From positions 1 to 64,000 of the forward strand of contig NZ_JALGQE010000011.1 of the NCBI RefSeq assembly GCF_022810405.1: a stretch of 64,000 bases of DNA, in the 5' to 3' direction. Below, piece after piece: positions 29,203 to 39,384 of the stretch (positions within the stretch are counted from its first letter, which is position 1; each line of letters opens with the position of its first letter). Made by a program: the position numbers and the translations under genes. The stretch comes from Rhodococcus sp. ARC_M5 (GTDB taxonomy: Bacteria; Actinomycetota; Actinomycetes; Mycobacteriales; Mycobacteriaceae). Below the pieces are notes generated by a model. That model was not told the DNA's origin and made no database searches. It saw only the letters and a list, made by a program, of their open reading frames with translations.

Positions 29203-30588
29203 ATGACCGACATGCTGGATCACGTACAGAACACGATCGACGGAGCGGTGATCGACGACGTCGCTGCCGGCATCTACCGCGCCAATCGGAGCATCTTCAC
29301 CGACGAGGAGGTCTTCGAGCTCGAGATGAAGCACATCTTCGAGGGCAACTGGATATACCTCGCCCACGAGAGTCAGCTCCCGAACAACGGCGACTACTTC
29401 ACGGTGCACATGGGGCGACAGCCCGTTGTCATCACCCGGGACAAGGACGGCGAGCTGCACTGCCTCATCAACGCCTGCGCGCACCGCGGTGCGATGCTGT
29501 GCCGACGCAAAACCGACAACCGCACCACGCTCACCTGTCCGTTCCACGGTTGGACGTTCCGCAACGACGGCACGTTGCTCAAGGTCAAGGACCCCGACGG
29601 TGCCGGCTACCCCGACACATTCGACGTCGACGGATCGCACAACCTCACCAAGGTCCCCCGTTTCGAGAGCTACCGCGGCTTCCTCTTCGCGAGCCTGAAC
29701 GACGACGTCTCGACCCTCGCCGAGCATCTCGGTGACACGACGAAGGTCATCGATATGCTCGTCGACCAGTCTCCCGACGGACTCGAAGTTCTGCGCGGAT
29801 CCTCGTCGTACACCTTCGACGGAAACTGGAAAGTGCAGGCGGAGAACGGGGCCGACGGCTATCACGTCAGTGCCGTGCACTGGAACTACGCCGCGACCAC
29901 CTCGCGCCGAAACAACGGCGAATCCAAGAACACCACCAAGGCGCTCGACGCCGGCGGCTGGGGCAAGTCGGGCGGCGGCTACTGGTCGTACCCCAACGGC
30001 CATCTCTGCCTGTGGACCTGGGCGGCAAACCCCCAGGACCGCCCGCTGTGGGACCAGATGGACGCACTGAAGGAGAAGTTCGGCGACGCCAAGGGCGAAT
30101 TCATGGTGAAGGGTTCACGCAACCTGTGCCTGTACCCGAACGTCTACCTGATGGATCAGTTCAGCACGCAGATCCGGCACTTCCGGCCGATCGCGCCGAA
30201 CAAGACCGAGGTCACCATCTACTGCATCGCACCCAAGGGTGAGAGCAAAGAGGCTCGGGCACATCGGATCCGGCAGTACGAGGACTTCTTCAACGCTTCC
30301 GGCATGGCGACACCCGATGACCTGGAAGAGTTCCGCTCGTGCCAGCTGACGTTCCAGGCAACCAATGCGCCGTGGAACGACATGAGCCGCGGCGCGGAGC
30401 ACTGGCTCACCGGCCCCGACCCGGTCGCCGAGGCACTGGATATGCCCGGTGTCATATCTGCAGGCGTCAAGAACGAAGACGAGGGCCTGTTCCCCGTCCA
30501 ACACGGCTACTGGCGCAAGACCCTGCTCGCTGCCCTCGACAAGCAGCGCGCAGCCGACTCCGCACCCGTTGCAGCACAGGGGGTCTGA
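29203..30588 (+). CDS. benA: Benzoate 1,2-dioxygenase, large (alpha) subunit
   Basis: A 461-residue Rieske oxygenase subunit forming the cis-diol of benzoate with BenB and BenC. The Rieske [2Fe-2S] ligands are Cys92-x-His94 (ACAHRGA) and Cys112-x2-His115 (TCPFHGW). The mononuclear iron site lies in [16 protein letters not shown], with the bridging Asp and two His. Start ATG 29203 has CTGGAGGAA before it. First gene of the rightward ben operon, divergent from catR. Length is normal for BenA. Confidence 0.95.
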   Translation: MTDMLDHVQNTIDGAVIDDVAAGIYRANRSIFTDEEVFELEMKHIFEGNWIYLAHESQLPNNGDYFTVHMGRQPVVITRDKDGELHCLINACAHRGAMLCRRKTDNRTTLTCPFHGWTFRNDGTLLKVKDPDGAGYPDTFDVDGSHNLTKVPRFESYRGFLFASLNDDVSTLAEHLGDTTKVIDMLVDQSPDGLEVLRGSSSYTFDGNWKVQAENGADGYHVSAVHWNYAATTSRRNNGESKNTTKALDAGGWGKSGGGYWSYPNGHLCLWTWAANPQDRPLWDQMDALKEKFGDAKGEFMVKGSRNLCLYPNVYLMDQFSTQIRHFRPIAPNKTEVTIYCIAPKGESKEARAHRIRQYEDFFNASGMATPDDLEEFRSCQLTFQATNAPWNDMSRGAEHWLTGPDPVAEALDMPGVISAGVKNEDEGLFPVQHGYWRKTLLAALDKQRAADSAPVAAQGV

Positions 30589-30589
30589 C

Positions 30590-31129
30590 ATGACTGCCAC
30601 CGTCGACAACACCGACGCCGCACAGGCTGCCTCGTCGCGCCTGATCACCCAGACGTCCATCGAGCAGTTCCTCTACCGCGAAGCGCGCTACCTCGACGAT
30701 CGCGAGTTCGAGAAGTGGCTCACGTGCTACGCGGACGACGTCGAATACTGGATGCCCTGCTGGGACGACAACGACTTGCTCACCGAGGATCCCCAGACCG
30801 ACATCTCGCTGATCTACTACGAGAACAAAGGTGGGCTGGAAGACCGCGTGTTCCGCATCCGGACCGAACGGTCCAGTGCCACATCGATACCGGAGCCTAG
30901 AACCAGTCACAACATCAGCAACGTCGAGGTGATCGAGCGTCGGGGAGATATCGTCGACGTGCGATTCAATTGGCACACGATGTACTTCCGCTACAAGACC
31001 ATCGATCCGTACTACGGAACCTCGTTCTACACGATCGACTTCTCCGGCGACTCGCCACTCATCCGGCGCAAGACCGTGGTGCTGAAGAACGACTACATCC
31101 ACCACGTCGTCGACATCTATCACTTCTGA
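30590..31129 (+). CDS. benB: Benzoate 1,2-dioxygenase, small (beta) subunit
   Basis: A 179-residue beta subunit of the ring-hydroxylating oxygenase, with the NTF2-like fold. FLYREARYLDDREFEKWLTCYADDVEYWMPCW is the conserved N-terminal part, given here as recognised in segments, and RTSHNISNVEV and the C-terminal VLKNDYIHHVVDIYHF are also typical. It stabilises the alpha3beta3 complex. ATG 30590 overlaps the vicinity of the benA stop by one base. Confidence 0.94.
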   Translation: MTATVDNTDAAQAASSRLITQTSIEQFLYREARYLDDREFEKWLTCYADDVEYWMPCWDDNDLLTEDPQTDISLIYYENKGGLEDRVFRIRTERSSATSIPEPRTSHNISNVEVIERRGDIVDVRFNWHTMYFRYKTIDPYYGTSFYTIDFSGDSPLIRRKTVVLKNDYIHHVVDIYHF

Positions 31130-31160
31130 TCGACCGGCCGTAATCCCGAGGAGTTCCATC

Positions 31161-33875
31161 GTGAGTCATTCCGTCGCACTGTCCTTCGAGGACGGCGTCA
31201 CCCGCTTCATCACCTGCGAGGATGAACAGACCGTCGCCGACGCCGCCTACCGATCGCGGATCAACATTCCTCTCGACTGCCGGGACGGTGCCTGCGGCAC
31301 CTGCAAGGCGCTGTGCGAATCCGGTGAGTACGACGGCGGTACCTACCTCGACGACGCGCTCTCGCAGTCGGAATCGGACGAGGGCTACTGTCTGCCCTGC
31401 AGCATGAAGCCCACTTCCGATCTGGTGCTGCAGATTGCCAGCACCTCGGCGGTGGCCAAAACCCAAGCGGCGACGCATGACACGGTCGTGGCCGCCGTGG
31501 AGAAACTCTCTCCCACGACGGTCAGGCTCGCTGTCGAGGCACCGGCAGCTGGCACGCTCGCCTTCCTCCCCGGTCAGTACGTCAACATCACCGTCCCCGG
31601 CTCAGAGGAAACCCGGTCCTACTCCTTCAGTTGCGTCTCCGGATCGGAGGAGTTGGAGTTTCTGGTCAAGCTCACCCCGGGCGGACTGATGTCCACCTAC
31701 CTGAGCGACACCGCGGCCGTGGGCGACAAGATCTCGTTCACCGGCCCACACGGCAGTTTCTTTCTGCGCGAGGCTCAGCGACCTGCGCTGCTGTTGGCCG
31801 GCGGCACCGGATTGGCTCCCATCCTGTCGATTCTGCGTACGATGGCGGCCGAATCGAGCTCTCGTTCCGTGCATCTCGTGTACGGCGCCAGCACCGACGA
31901 CGATGTCGTCCAGCTGGACGAGCTCGCTGGCTTGGCCTCGACATTGGATGGATTCACGTGGGATCACTGTGTTTCGGACCCCTCTACCACCGCTGCCAAC
32001 AAAGGATACGTCACTGCTCTGTTGACCGAAGCGCATCTCAACAGCGGCGATGTCGCGGTGTACCTGTGTGGGCCGCCTCCCATGGTGGAGGCCGTCCGAA
32101 CGCACTTCACCGAGGCAGGCATCGAACCGACCGGCTTCTACTACGAGAAGTTCGCGCCGTCCTCGGCAGCTGCGAAGGAGAGTCTCGACGACGACACCGA
32201 TTCTGCAACAGCGGTTCTGGCGAACGACGACCGGACATCGACCATCGACGCGGCAGTCGGCACAGCCGATGCCGACGTCATACCTGCGGCATCGGCCGAC
32301 CTCGAACCCGCTGTCGATGGCAGGAGCATCTTCGGACGAGCCGTGTTCGGCAGTCGGGTGGCGGAGCCTCTGCGCTCGCACGGCACCGGCATGTCGGCAA
32401 CAGAGGAGGCAGACACCCTGCGCGAGATCGCCGGTCAGCGCATCGCCGTGGCCGGGTCCACTGCCGGTCGGGTCGGATTGGACGAGAGCGCCGATCTGCT
32501 GCAGACACCGGAGGCACACTCCGTTGCAGCGCAGCGCATCTGGCCTTCACGGGATATCGAGCCGCTCGTCGCACGCAGTCCCGAACCTGCCCCGGCTTCG
32601 AGTTCGGGGTACGAGATCGGCGAGGAGCATCCCTCGGTACACGAGTCGGACGCAGTGTTCGAGGCCAGGCGCGCTCTCGAACTCGGTGCCCTCGAACTCG
32701 TGATCGGCCGACTGTCCTCGCAGCAGATCTCCGGATACCGGCTGTTGGCCGAGACCACCACTCGCTACGTCGACGGCGATCGGTTCGTCGATGCCGCCGC
32801 GTACACCGAGACCAACGCTGCTTTTCACGACTACCTCTTCACACAAACAGGCAACGAGCATCTGCTGCAGGCCTATCGGGCTCTCGGCGTCAAGGCTGCC
32901 ATGGAGGACGTGTTGCGCAACGCGACCTGGTGCGATCCGCTCTGCGCTCAGGACCACTTGGACATCGTCGACGCGTTCGAGGCCGGGGATCGCGAGCGCG
33001 CACGGACATTGATCGCCGATCACGCCGACCGTTCGAAGGCGACGATGAAACGCGCCATGCACGAATCCCGGACGAACAAGAGACCCAAGTTCGTCAGCCC
33101 AGGTCGATTCGCAGGCAAGGTCGTGCTGATCACCGGCGCGGCCCAGGGCATCGGGGAATTCGTGGCCCGACGGATCGGAGCCGAAGGCGGAGCACTGATT
33201 CTGGCCGACCGGTCCGAGTTGGTCGAATCTCTCACCGAGGAATTTCGGCAAGACGATGTCGAGGCCACGCCAGTGATCGCCGACCTAGAAACCTGGAAGG
33301 GTGCTTCGTCGGTGGTGGACGCTGCACTCACCGCGTACGGACGCGTCGATGTGTCCATTCACGTCGTCGGCGGCACCATCTGGGCCAAACCGTTCGCCGA
33401 GTACCCGCCGGAGCAGATCGAGAAGGAAATCTCCCGGTCGCTGTTCCCGACCCTGTGGTCCTGCCGCGCGGTGATCCCGCACATGATCGAACGCGGTGCC
33501 GGCACCATCGTCAACGTCTCCTCGGTCGCCACCCGCGGCATCCACCGGGTCCCCTACGCAGCCGCGAAAGGGGGCGTCAACGCCATCACGGCGACTCTGG
33601 CTCTCGAGGCGGCTCCGCACGGTGTTCGAGTGGTCGCCACGGCCCCCGGTGGTACCGACGCACCGCCGCGACGCGTCGCTCGTGGGCCCGCGCCGTCGAC
33701 GGAACAGGAAAAGGATTGGTACCAGGCGATTGTCGACCAGACTGTGGAGTCGTCACTGCTCAAGCGCTACGGAACTCTCGACGAGCAAGCCGCAGCGATC
33801 TGCTTCCTCGCCTCCGACGAGGCGTCGTACATCACCGGCACCGTGCTCCCGGTGGCCGGCGGCGACCCGGGCTGA
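31161..33875 (+). CDS. Fusion of BenC reductase, FCD domain and BenD diol dehydrogenase
   Basis: One open frame of 904 residues with three parts. Residues ~1-335 are BenC: ferredoxin Cys40, 45, 48 and 80, FAD motif TRSYS (151-155), NADH motif GGTGLAP (214-220) and CGPPPM (303-308). Residues ~340-490 are a low-complexity linker. Residues ~495-637 form an FCD domain, the ligand-binding half of FadR/GntR regulators (EARRALELGALELVIGRL, later HLDIVDAFEAGDRERARTLI), with no HTH. Residues ~648-904 are BenD: TGAAQGIG (658-665), Ser787/788, Tyr799, Lys803. BenC passes electrons from NADH to BenAB; BenD oxidises the diol to catechol and regenerates NADH. No stop or start signal interrupts the joins. 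Confidence 0.92.
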   Translation: MSHSVALSFEDGVTRFITCEDEQTVADAAYRSRINIPLDCRDGACGTCKALCESGEYDGGTYLDDALSQSESDEGYCLPCSMKPTSDLVLQIASTSAVAKTQAATHDTVVAAVEKLSPTTVRLAVEAPAAGTLAFLPGQYVNITVPGSEETRSYSFSCVSGSEELEFLVKLTPGGLMSTYLSDTAAVGDKISFTGPHGSFFLREAQRPALLLAGGTGLAPILSILRTMAAESSSRSVHLVYGASTDDDVVQLDELAGLASTLDGFTWDHCVSDPSTTAANKGYVTALLTEAHLNSGDVAVYLCGPPPMVEAVRTHFTEAGIEPTGFYYEKFAPSSAAAKESLDDDTDSATAVLANDDRTSTIDAAVGTADADVIPAASADLEPAVDGRSIFGRAVFGSRVAEPLRSHGTGMSATEEADTLREIAGQRIAVAGSTAGRVGLDESADLLQTPEAHSVAAQRIWPSRDIEPLVARSPEPAPASSSGYEIGEEHPSVHESDAVFEARRALELGALELVIGRLSSQQISGYRLLAETTTRYVDGDRFVDAAAYTETNAAFHDYLFTQTGNEHLLQAYRALGVKAAMEDVLRNATWCDPLCAQDHLDIVDAFEAGDRERARTLIADHADRSKATMKRAMHESRTNKRPKFVSPGRFAGKVVLITGAAQGIGEFVARRIGAEGGALILADRSELVESLTEEFRQDDVEATPVIADLETWKGASSVVDAALTAYGRVDVSIHVVGGTIWAKPFAEYPPEQIEKEISRSLFPTLWSCRAVIPHMIERGAGTIVNVSSVATRGIHRVPYAAAKGGVNAITATLALEAAPHGVRVVATAPGGTDAPPRRVARGPAPSTEQEKDWYQAIVDQTVESSLLKRYGTLDEQAAAICFLASDEASYITGTVLPVAGGDPG

Positions 33876-33878
33876 GTC

Positions 33879-36638
33879 ATGACCGTGTTGGTTCGATCGC
33901 CGGACGCACTCGCGCACCACGGATACGGTGACGTCATGTCCCCTTCACCGTTGATCGGCCGCGGTGAACTGCTGGACGTCCTGATTCGGGCGGTCGAAGC
34001 CTCGGCGACGACGTCGGCTTTCGTAGTGCTGACCGGCCCGGCAGGCATCGGAGCATCGTCGATTCTGCGTGAAGTCGAACGGACGGTCGGCAGCGAGGGG
34101 GAGCACACGGTCGTGCGCCGTGCAGCTTCGGTGCCGTGGGAAACACAGGTGCCGTTCGGCCTCGTCATGCAACTCGTCCCGGGAGTCCGGATCGATGGGA
34201 CGAACCCGGTCGAGTGGGGACACCGCATCGCCGACGCTTTGTCGACGGACGGCGTGACGATCCTGCTGATCGACGACGCGCACGACTGTGACCCGGACTC
34301 GCTCCGTGCCCTCGCCTCCGCCGTTCGGCACCATCGATCCGCGAGACTCGCGGTCGTATGTACTCGAAAGCCTTTGCCCGACGGCTGTGTCGAGTCGCAC
34401 CGGGTTCTCGATCGCGCTGCCGACCTGTCCGTGGCGGTACCGTCGCTGACGGTGTCGGCCGTAGCCGAACTCGCAGCACTTCAGGGGATCATCCTGTCAC
34501 CGTCCTCGGCTGCTCACCTGACACGTCACACCGGCGGACGTCCTCGGCACGCCGTTGCGCTGCTGGACGAGGTGCCGCGCGAGACATGGAAGGGCGTTCG
34601 CCCCGACCTACCTGCGCCCGCCTTCGTGGAAGCAGACGTTCGGACCGCTCTCGCTCTCTGCACCGACGATGCTCGGCGTCTGGTCTCGGCTGCCACCGTT
34701 CTCGAAGACGGCCGACCGCTGACCACGGTGTGCGAGGTCGCCGGCATCGACGATCCCTGGCCTGCTGTCGATCTCGCCGAACAATGTGCCCTGGTGACCG
34801 TCCGACGCAGCTCCGCGGCGACCATCCTCGAGGTTCACGATCCAACGATCCGCGCCGCGGTGCTCGCGACGATGGGCAGGGTCGAGCGCGCGCAGGTGCA
34901 TCGAGCCGCTGCAGCAGCCGAGGCCGATCCGGCCGATCAGCTGGCGCACCTGGTCCACGCGTCGCCACTGCCCGATCCACTGGTCTCGGACCGCTTGGAC
35001 GCACTCGCAGCGACACGTGCAGGAATCGGCGAATGGGCCACGGCGGCAAGGCTGTACCTTCTGTCGAGTCGATCGACCCAGGAACCGCATGCGCGCGAGG
35101 ATCGGCTCGTTCGCGCGGTGGACGCCCTCATCGGCGCCGGTGACATGCGGACGGCGTCGGACTACATCGCCGAGATCGAAAGTCTCCGCGAAACCCCCAC
35201 GCGCAATGCCGTACTCGGCTATCTGGCCATCCTGCGCGGGCGCCCCAACGAGGCCGAAGCTCGACTCACCCGGGCATGGCAACTGGTACGGACGCGGCAC
35301 GACCCCGAGGTGGCCGCTGTGATCTGTCATCGGCAGGTACTGCACAATTTGGCGCGCTGCGACGGCGCCAACCTCGTGCTGTGGGCCGATCGCGCAGTCG
35401 AACTCGTCGGAGCCGACCACGCAACCGCGGTGGAGGCGCAGTCCATTCGAGGCCTCGGTCTGGCGGGCACGGGGCGTGTCGCGGAAGCGCTGAGCAGCTA
35501 CCGAGACCTGTGGGGTCACGCCAGTACCGGGGCCGTCGGACAACGGGTGCAGATGGGTGCGGGCTGGCTCCACTTCGCAACGGACCACATCGATCTCGCA
35601 CGCTCGGAACTCGAAGCCGCAGCACCCACCGACTTCCTCGGCGGTTCGACGCGAATCTCGTTGTGGGCTCACGGTTGGCTGGCGCGCATCTATTTCGTCA
35701 CCGGCGAGTGGGATGCGGCGCTTCGGTTGGTGGGAGCTGGTTCCGACCTGGCCGACCGTTCCGGTGCCGCATTGATCGTTCCGCTGCTCCAGTGGACCGC
35801 GACTCAGATCCACGCGCTCCGCGGAGACTGGGTGGCCGCCGCAACCAGCGCACACCGCGGTGATTCCGGCGCACGTGACTACGAAATCATGAGGGTGCCA
35901 TCGGCTCTCGGTCGTGCGGCCATCGCTGAGGCTCGAGCCGACTATGCCGGGGTTCTGCGCGCCCTTGCCCCGTTGACCGAGCAGTGGGCTCAGTTCGACG
36001 TATCCGAACCCGGTTTCTGGGCGTGGCCCGATGTGTACGCCAATGCGTTGATTGTCGAGGGCCGACTCGACGAGGCGCACGAATTTCTGATTCCACACGA
36101 GGCCAGAGTGCGTGATCGTGGTCATCGCTCCGCACACGCCCGCCTTGCCTGTGCTCGTGGCCGACTGCACGGCGCAATGGGTGATCTCGATTCTGCCCGA
36201 GCATCATTCGAGGACGCCTTGGCCTCGTTGGCACCGCTGCCCCTGATGTACGACCGCGCCCGAGTCAACTATGCCTATGGGCAGACCCTGCGCAGAGCCG
36301 GGAAACGACGCGAGGCCGATGCCGTGGTCAGCGCGGCACGCGAGGGCTATCTGGCATTGGGTGCCACCACGTACGTACGACGGTGCGACCGTGAACTCAA
36401 AGCCGGTGGCGTACACGCCGTTCTGAAGGACAGAGCTCACGATGCATTGACCCCCCAGGAGGACGCCGTCTCGAGCCTGGTCGCCACCGGAATGACGAAT
36501 CGCGAGGTCGCCGCCGAATTGTTCCTGTCGGTCAAGACTGTTCAGTTCCATCTCACCCGCGTGTACGCCAAGATGGGCATCCGTTCCAGGGCCGAATTGG
36601 CCGCTGCCCGTCCGACCGACGAATCCTCGACAACATGA
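33879..36638 (+). CDS. benR: LuxR-family LAL-type regulator, BenR-like
   Basis: A 919-residue regulator, three bases after the benCD fusion. The N-terminal STAND/AAA domain has GPAGIGAS at 53-60, where Walker A normally has Lys (residue 59 is Ala), and a good Walker B, TILLIDDAHD. The middle ~350-830 is a helical TPR-like array. The C-terminal LuxR HTH reads ALTPQEDAVSSLVATGMTNREVAAEL then LSVKTVQFHLTRVYAKMGI. C. glutamicum has a LuxR-type BenR in the same place between benD and benK, so it probably activates ben genes. ATG 33936 is an alternative start. Confidence 0.85.
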   Translation: MTVLVRSPDALAHHGYGDVMSPSPLIGRGELLDVLIRAVEASATTSAFVVLTGPAGIGASSILREVERTVGSEGEHTVVRRAASVPWETQVPFGLVMQLVPGVRIDGTNPVEWGHRIADALSTDGVTILLIDDAHDCDPDSLRALASAVRHHRSARLAVVCTRKPLPDGCVESHRVLDRAADLSVAVPSLTVSAVAELAALQGIILSPSSAAHLTRHTGGRPRHAVALLDEVPRETWKGVRPDLPAPAFVEADVRTALALCTDDARRLVSAATVLEDGRPLTTVCEVAGIDDPWPAVDLAEQCALVTVRRSSAATILEVHDPTIRAAVLATMGRVERAQVHRAAAAAEADPADQLAHLVHASPLPDPLVSDRLDALAATRAGIGEWATAARLYLLSSRSTQEPHAREDRLVRAVDALIGAGDMRTASDYIAEIESLRETPTRNAVLGYLAILRGRPNEAEARLTRAWQLVRTRHDPEVAAVICHRQVLHNLARCDGANLVLWADRAVELVGADHATAVEAQSIRGLGLAGTGRVAEALSSYRDLWGHASTGAVGQRVQMGAGWLHFATDHIDLARSELEAAAPTDFLGGSTRISLWAHGWLARIYFVTGEWDAALRLVGAGSDLADRSGAALIVPLLQWTATQIHALRGDWVAAATSAHRGDSGARDYEIMRVPSALGRAAIAEARADYAGVLRALAPLTEQWAQFDVSEPGFWAWPDVYANALIVEGRLDEAHEFLIPHEARVRDRGHRSAHARLACARGRLHGAMGDLDSARASFEDALASLAPLPLMYDRARVNYAYGQTLRRAGKRREADAVVSAAREGYLALGATTYVRRCDRELKAGGVHAVLKDRAHDALTPQEDAVSSLVATGMTNREVAAELFLSVKTVQFHLTRVYAKMGIRSRAELAAARPTDESSTT

Positions 36639-36675
36639 TTGGAGCACAACAAGTTTCGCAATGTCGAGGTAAGCA

Positions 36676-36697
36676 CTAGGCAAAGCCCTGGTGTGAC
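36676..36697 (+). promoter_or_regulatory. 22-bp ben motif, copy 2 (before benK)
   Basis: An exact copy of 29120-29141 (core AGGCAAAGCCCTGGTGTGA), 38 bases after the benR stop and 94 bases before benK. The 152-base benR-benK gap thus probably carries a separate promoter for the transporter genes under the same control as benA. Confidence 0.6.
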
Positions 36698-36790
36698 ATG
36701 GCGCACAGATTGGGACAGTTATCCCACCCGCTCGGCCATCAGCGCCGATTCAGCTTCCATGCGGTACTCCCTGACCGAAAAGGACACCCG

Positions 36791-38140
36791 ATGACTGCAC
36801 CGGACTCCACCGCCAACACCAGTTGGGCAAGCGAACGACACCGCCGAAGCGTGCTGTGGATCGTCGCACTGTCGACGGCGGCAATCGTTTTCGACGGCTA
36901 CGACCTCGTCGTCTACGGCACCGTACTACCGACCCTGCTCGCCGATTCCGCCCAACTCGGAGCACTGGATCCGGAGACTGCAGGCGCGCTCGGTTCCTAC
37001 GCTCTGATCGGAGTCATGGTCGGCGCGTTGACGGCCGGAGCCTTCGGAGATCGGATCGGCCGTCGCAGAACGATGTTGACGTGCATCGTCTGGTTCTCGC
37101 TCGGAATGGGGGCGACCGCACTCGCACAGAACATCACCATGTTCGGCATACTTCGGTTCCTGACGGGCATCGGAGTCGGCGGACTCGTCGCCACCGTCGG
37201 TGCCATGATCGCCGAATTCGCACCACCCGGACGGCGAAACCTGTTCAACGCCATCGTCTACAGCGGCATTCCGGCCGGCGGTGTGCTGGCGTCCCTGGCC
37301 GCGATCACCCTGCAGGATTCGATCGGCTGGCGCGGCCTGTTCTGGATCGGCGCACTCCCGCTGTTCGTGCTGTTGCCGCTGGCGCTGCTTCGGATGCCGG
37401 AGTCACCGCGGTGGCTGTTGGCGCACGGACGCATCGCCGATGCACAGGAGATCTGCGCTCGGACCGGCATTCCGATGCCCGAGGCCGAGCCCGTTGTCGC
37501 CGGCGATCGCGTCGGATTCGCAGCACTCGCCCGCAAGCCGCTGCTTCGCCCGACGGCTCTCCTCGGACTGATGAGCTTCTCCGGCCTACTGCTGACCTAC
37601 GGCCTCAACACCTGGCTGCCGCAGATCATGTCCGAGGCGGGTTACAACGCCAAGGGCTCACTGTCATTCCTGTTGGTGCTCAATGGCGGTGCCATCATCG
37701 GCGGGCTGATCGCATCCCGTGTCGCCGACCGCACCGGACCCCAACGCGTCATCGCGGTCACCTTCTGCCTTGCGGCACTGTCGTTGGTTCTGCTGACCCT
37801 GAACTTCCCCCTCGGCGTCCTGCTCGTCGCCGTGGCCGGTGCCGGCATCGGTGCCATCGGTACTCAGGTGTTGATCTACGGATTCGTCTCGAACTACTAT
37901 CCCACCACCGCCCGCGCGGCAGGTGTTGCGTGGTGCGCCGGATTCGGCCGGCTCGGCGGCATCCTCGGGCCGCTGCTCGGCGGAATTCTGCTCGGGGCCG
38001 GCATCGCGTCGTCCACCGCGTTCTATATCTTTGCCGTCGTGGCGCTGCTCGGCGCTCTCGTCACCACCGCGGTTCCGGCCGTGCGGGCCCTGCGCCGATC
38101 CGATCCAGTACCCAGCGAGGCAGTGAAAGTGGCTGAATGA
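36791..38140 (+). CDS. benK: Benzoate MFS transporter BenK
   Basis: A 449-residue major facilitator of the aromatic acid:H+ symporter family with twelve predicted membrane helices. The family motif GDRIGRRRTML lies in the loop between helices 2 and 3, and the first helix has VFDGYDLVVYGTVLP, with the Asp residues typical of BenK/PcaK. A cytosolic loop of ~60 residues separates the two halves. It imports benzoate. ATG 36791 follows GAAAAGGACACCCG. Its stop overlaps benE by ATGA. Confidence 0.93.
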   Translation: MTAPDSTANTSWASERHRRSVLWIVALSTAAIVFDGYDLVVYGTVLPTLLADSAQLGALDPETAGALGSYALIGVMVGALTAGAFGDRIGRRRTMLTCIVWFSLGMGATALAQNITMFGILRFLTGIGVGGLVATVGAMIAEFAPPGRRNLFNAIVYSGIPAGGVLASLAAITLQDSIGWRGLFWIGALPLFVLLPLALLRMPESPRWLLAHGRIADAQEICARTGIPMPEAEPVVAGDRVGFAALARKPLLRPTALLGLMSFSGLLLTYGLNTWLPQIMSEAGYNAKGSLSFLLVLNGGAIIGGLIASRVADRTGPQRVIAVTFCLAALSLVLLTLNFPLGVLLVAVAGAGIGAIGTQVLIYGFVSNYYPTTARAAGVAWCAGFGRLGGILGPLLGGILLGAGIASSTAFYIFAVVALLGALVTTAVPAVRALRRSDPVPSEAVKVAE

Positions 38141-39384
38141 CCAATACTTTCGAGCGTCTCACCTCGAGCGAGCTTCCGGAGCGTCGCCCGCCGAGTCTGC
38201 GTGCTTTGCGCGCCGACTTCGGCGGGCAGTACGTGGGCGCGGGGGCCACCGGTGTGCTCTTCAGCGCGACCGGTCCCGTTGCGGTGATCATGGGCGCTTC
38301 GGCAGCCGGCTCACTCACCGCCGCGCAGACTGCGTCGTGGGTATTCGGAGTGTTCGTACTCAACGGCATCCTGACCGTCGTAGCAAGCTGGGTGTACCGG
38401 ATGCCGCTCAGCTTTTTCTGGACCATTCCGGGCACCGTTCTGGTCGGTCAATCATTGGCCTCGCTGACCTGGCCGGAAGTCGTGGGGGCCTACCTCGCCA
38501 CCGGAGTCCTCGTCATCGTTCTCGGAGCCACCGGGGTGGTCACGAAACTGATGGCATTCCTGCCGCACAGCGTCGTGATGGCGATGGTGGCCGGCGCGTT
38601 CCTGTCGTTCGGAACCGGGCTGGTGCAGTCTGTTTCGGCCGACGTACTCGTCGCCGGCACCATGGTCGTGGCGTGGTTGGCGTTGACCCGCTCCGAGACG
38701 TGGTCGAAACGGGTGCCTCCTGTCCTGGCGGCTCTGGTTGCCGGTCTCGGTGCTCTCGCGGTCACCGGCGGATTCACCCGAGTGAGCGGTCCTGCGGCAG
38801 ACCTACCCTTGATCGGCTTACCGGAACTCGTCGCGCCGGCGTTCAGTGGTGCAGCAATGGCGCAGTTGGTGATACCGCTCGCCATCACCGTGGTCGCGGT
38901 TCAGAACGGTCAGGGTGCTGCAGTATTGAACGCTGCGGGCCATCGGCCCCCGATGACCGTCGTTACCATCGCCTGCGGGATCTGGTCGCTTCTCGTGGCG
39001 CCGCTCGGTGCGGTGTCGACGTGTCTTGCCGGCCCGACCAATGCCTTGCTCGTTGCTGTGGGTGACCGATCGCGGCAGTACACCGCCGGAATGACCTGCG
39101 GCGCATTGGCCATCGTCGTGGGTGTACTCGCGCCGCTGCTGGTGCGCGGTCTTGCCGTGGTACCCGCAACGTTTATCGCCGCTCTCGCAGGTCTGGCCAT
39201 GCTCGAGGCACTGCGCGGTGCGTTCACTGCCGCGTTCTCGGACTCGACCGGCCGGCCGGTGCTCGCGCCCCTGATCACCTTGCTGGTCACCATTTCCGGT
39301 ATCGATGTCGCAGGACTCGGCGCGCCGTTCTGGGGGCTGGTCGCAGGTGTTGCCGTGACTTACCTGCTCGATCGCCGTCAGTAG
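38137..39384 (+). CDS. benE: BenE-family benzoate transporter
   Basis: A 415-residue membrane protein with about 11-12 hydrophobic segments, starting at the ATGA overlap with benK. FGGQYVGAGATGVLFSATGPVAVIM and GPTNALLVAVGDRSRQYTAGM match BenE proteins, which resemble the purine/sulfate permease fold. It is a second benzoate carrier; having MFS and BenE types together is common in ben clusters. Last gene of the ben region. Confidence 0.92.
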   Translation: MTNTFERLTSSELPERRPPSLRALRADFGGQYVGAGATGVLFSATGPVAVIMGASAAGSLTAAQTASWVFGVFVLNGILTVVASWVYRMPLSFFWTIPGTVLVGQSLASLTWPEVVGAYLATGVLVIVLGATGVVTKLMAFLPHSVVMAMVAGAFLSFGTGLVQSVSADVLVAGTMVVAWLALTRSETWSKRVPPVLAALVAGLGALAVTGGFTRVSGPAADLPLIGLPELVAPAFSGAAMAQLVIPLAITVVAVQNGQGAAVLNAAGHRPPMTVVTIACGIWSLLVAPLGAVSTCLAGPTNALLVAVGDRSRQYTAGMTCGALAIVVGVLAPLLVRGLAVVPATFIAALAGLAMLEALRGAFTAAFSDSTGRPVLAPLITLLVTISGIDVAGLGAPFWGLVAGVAVTYLLDRRQ

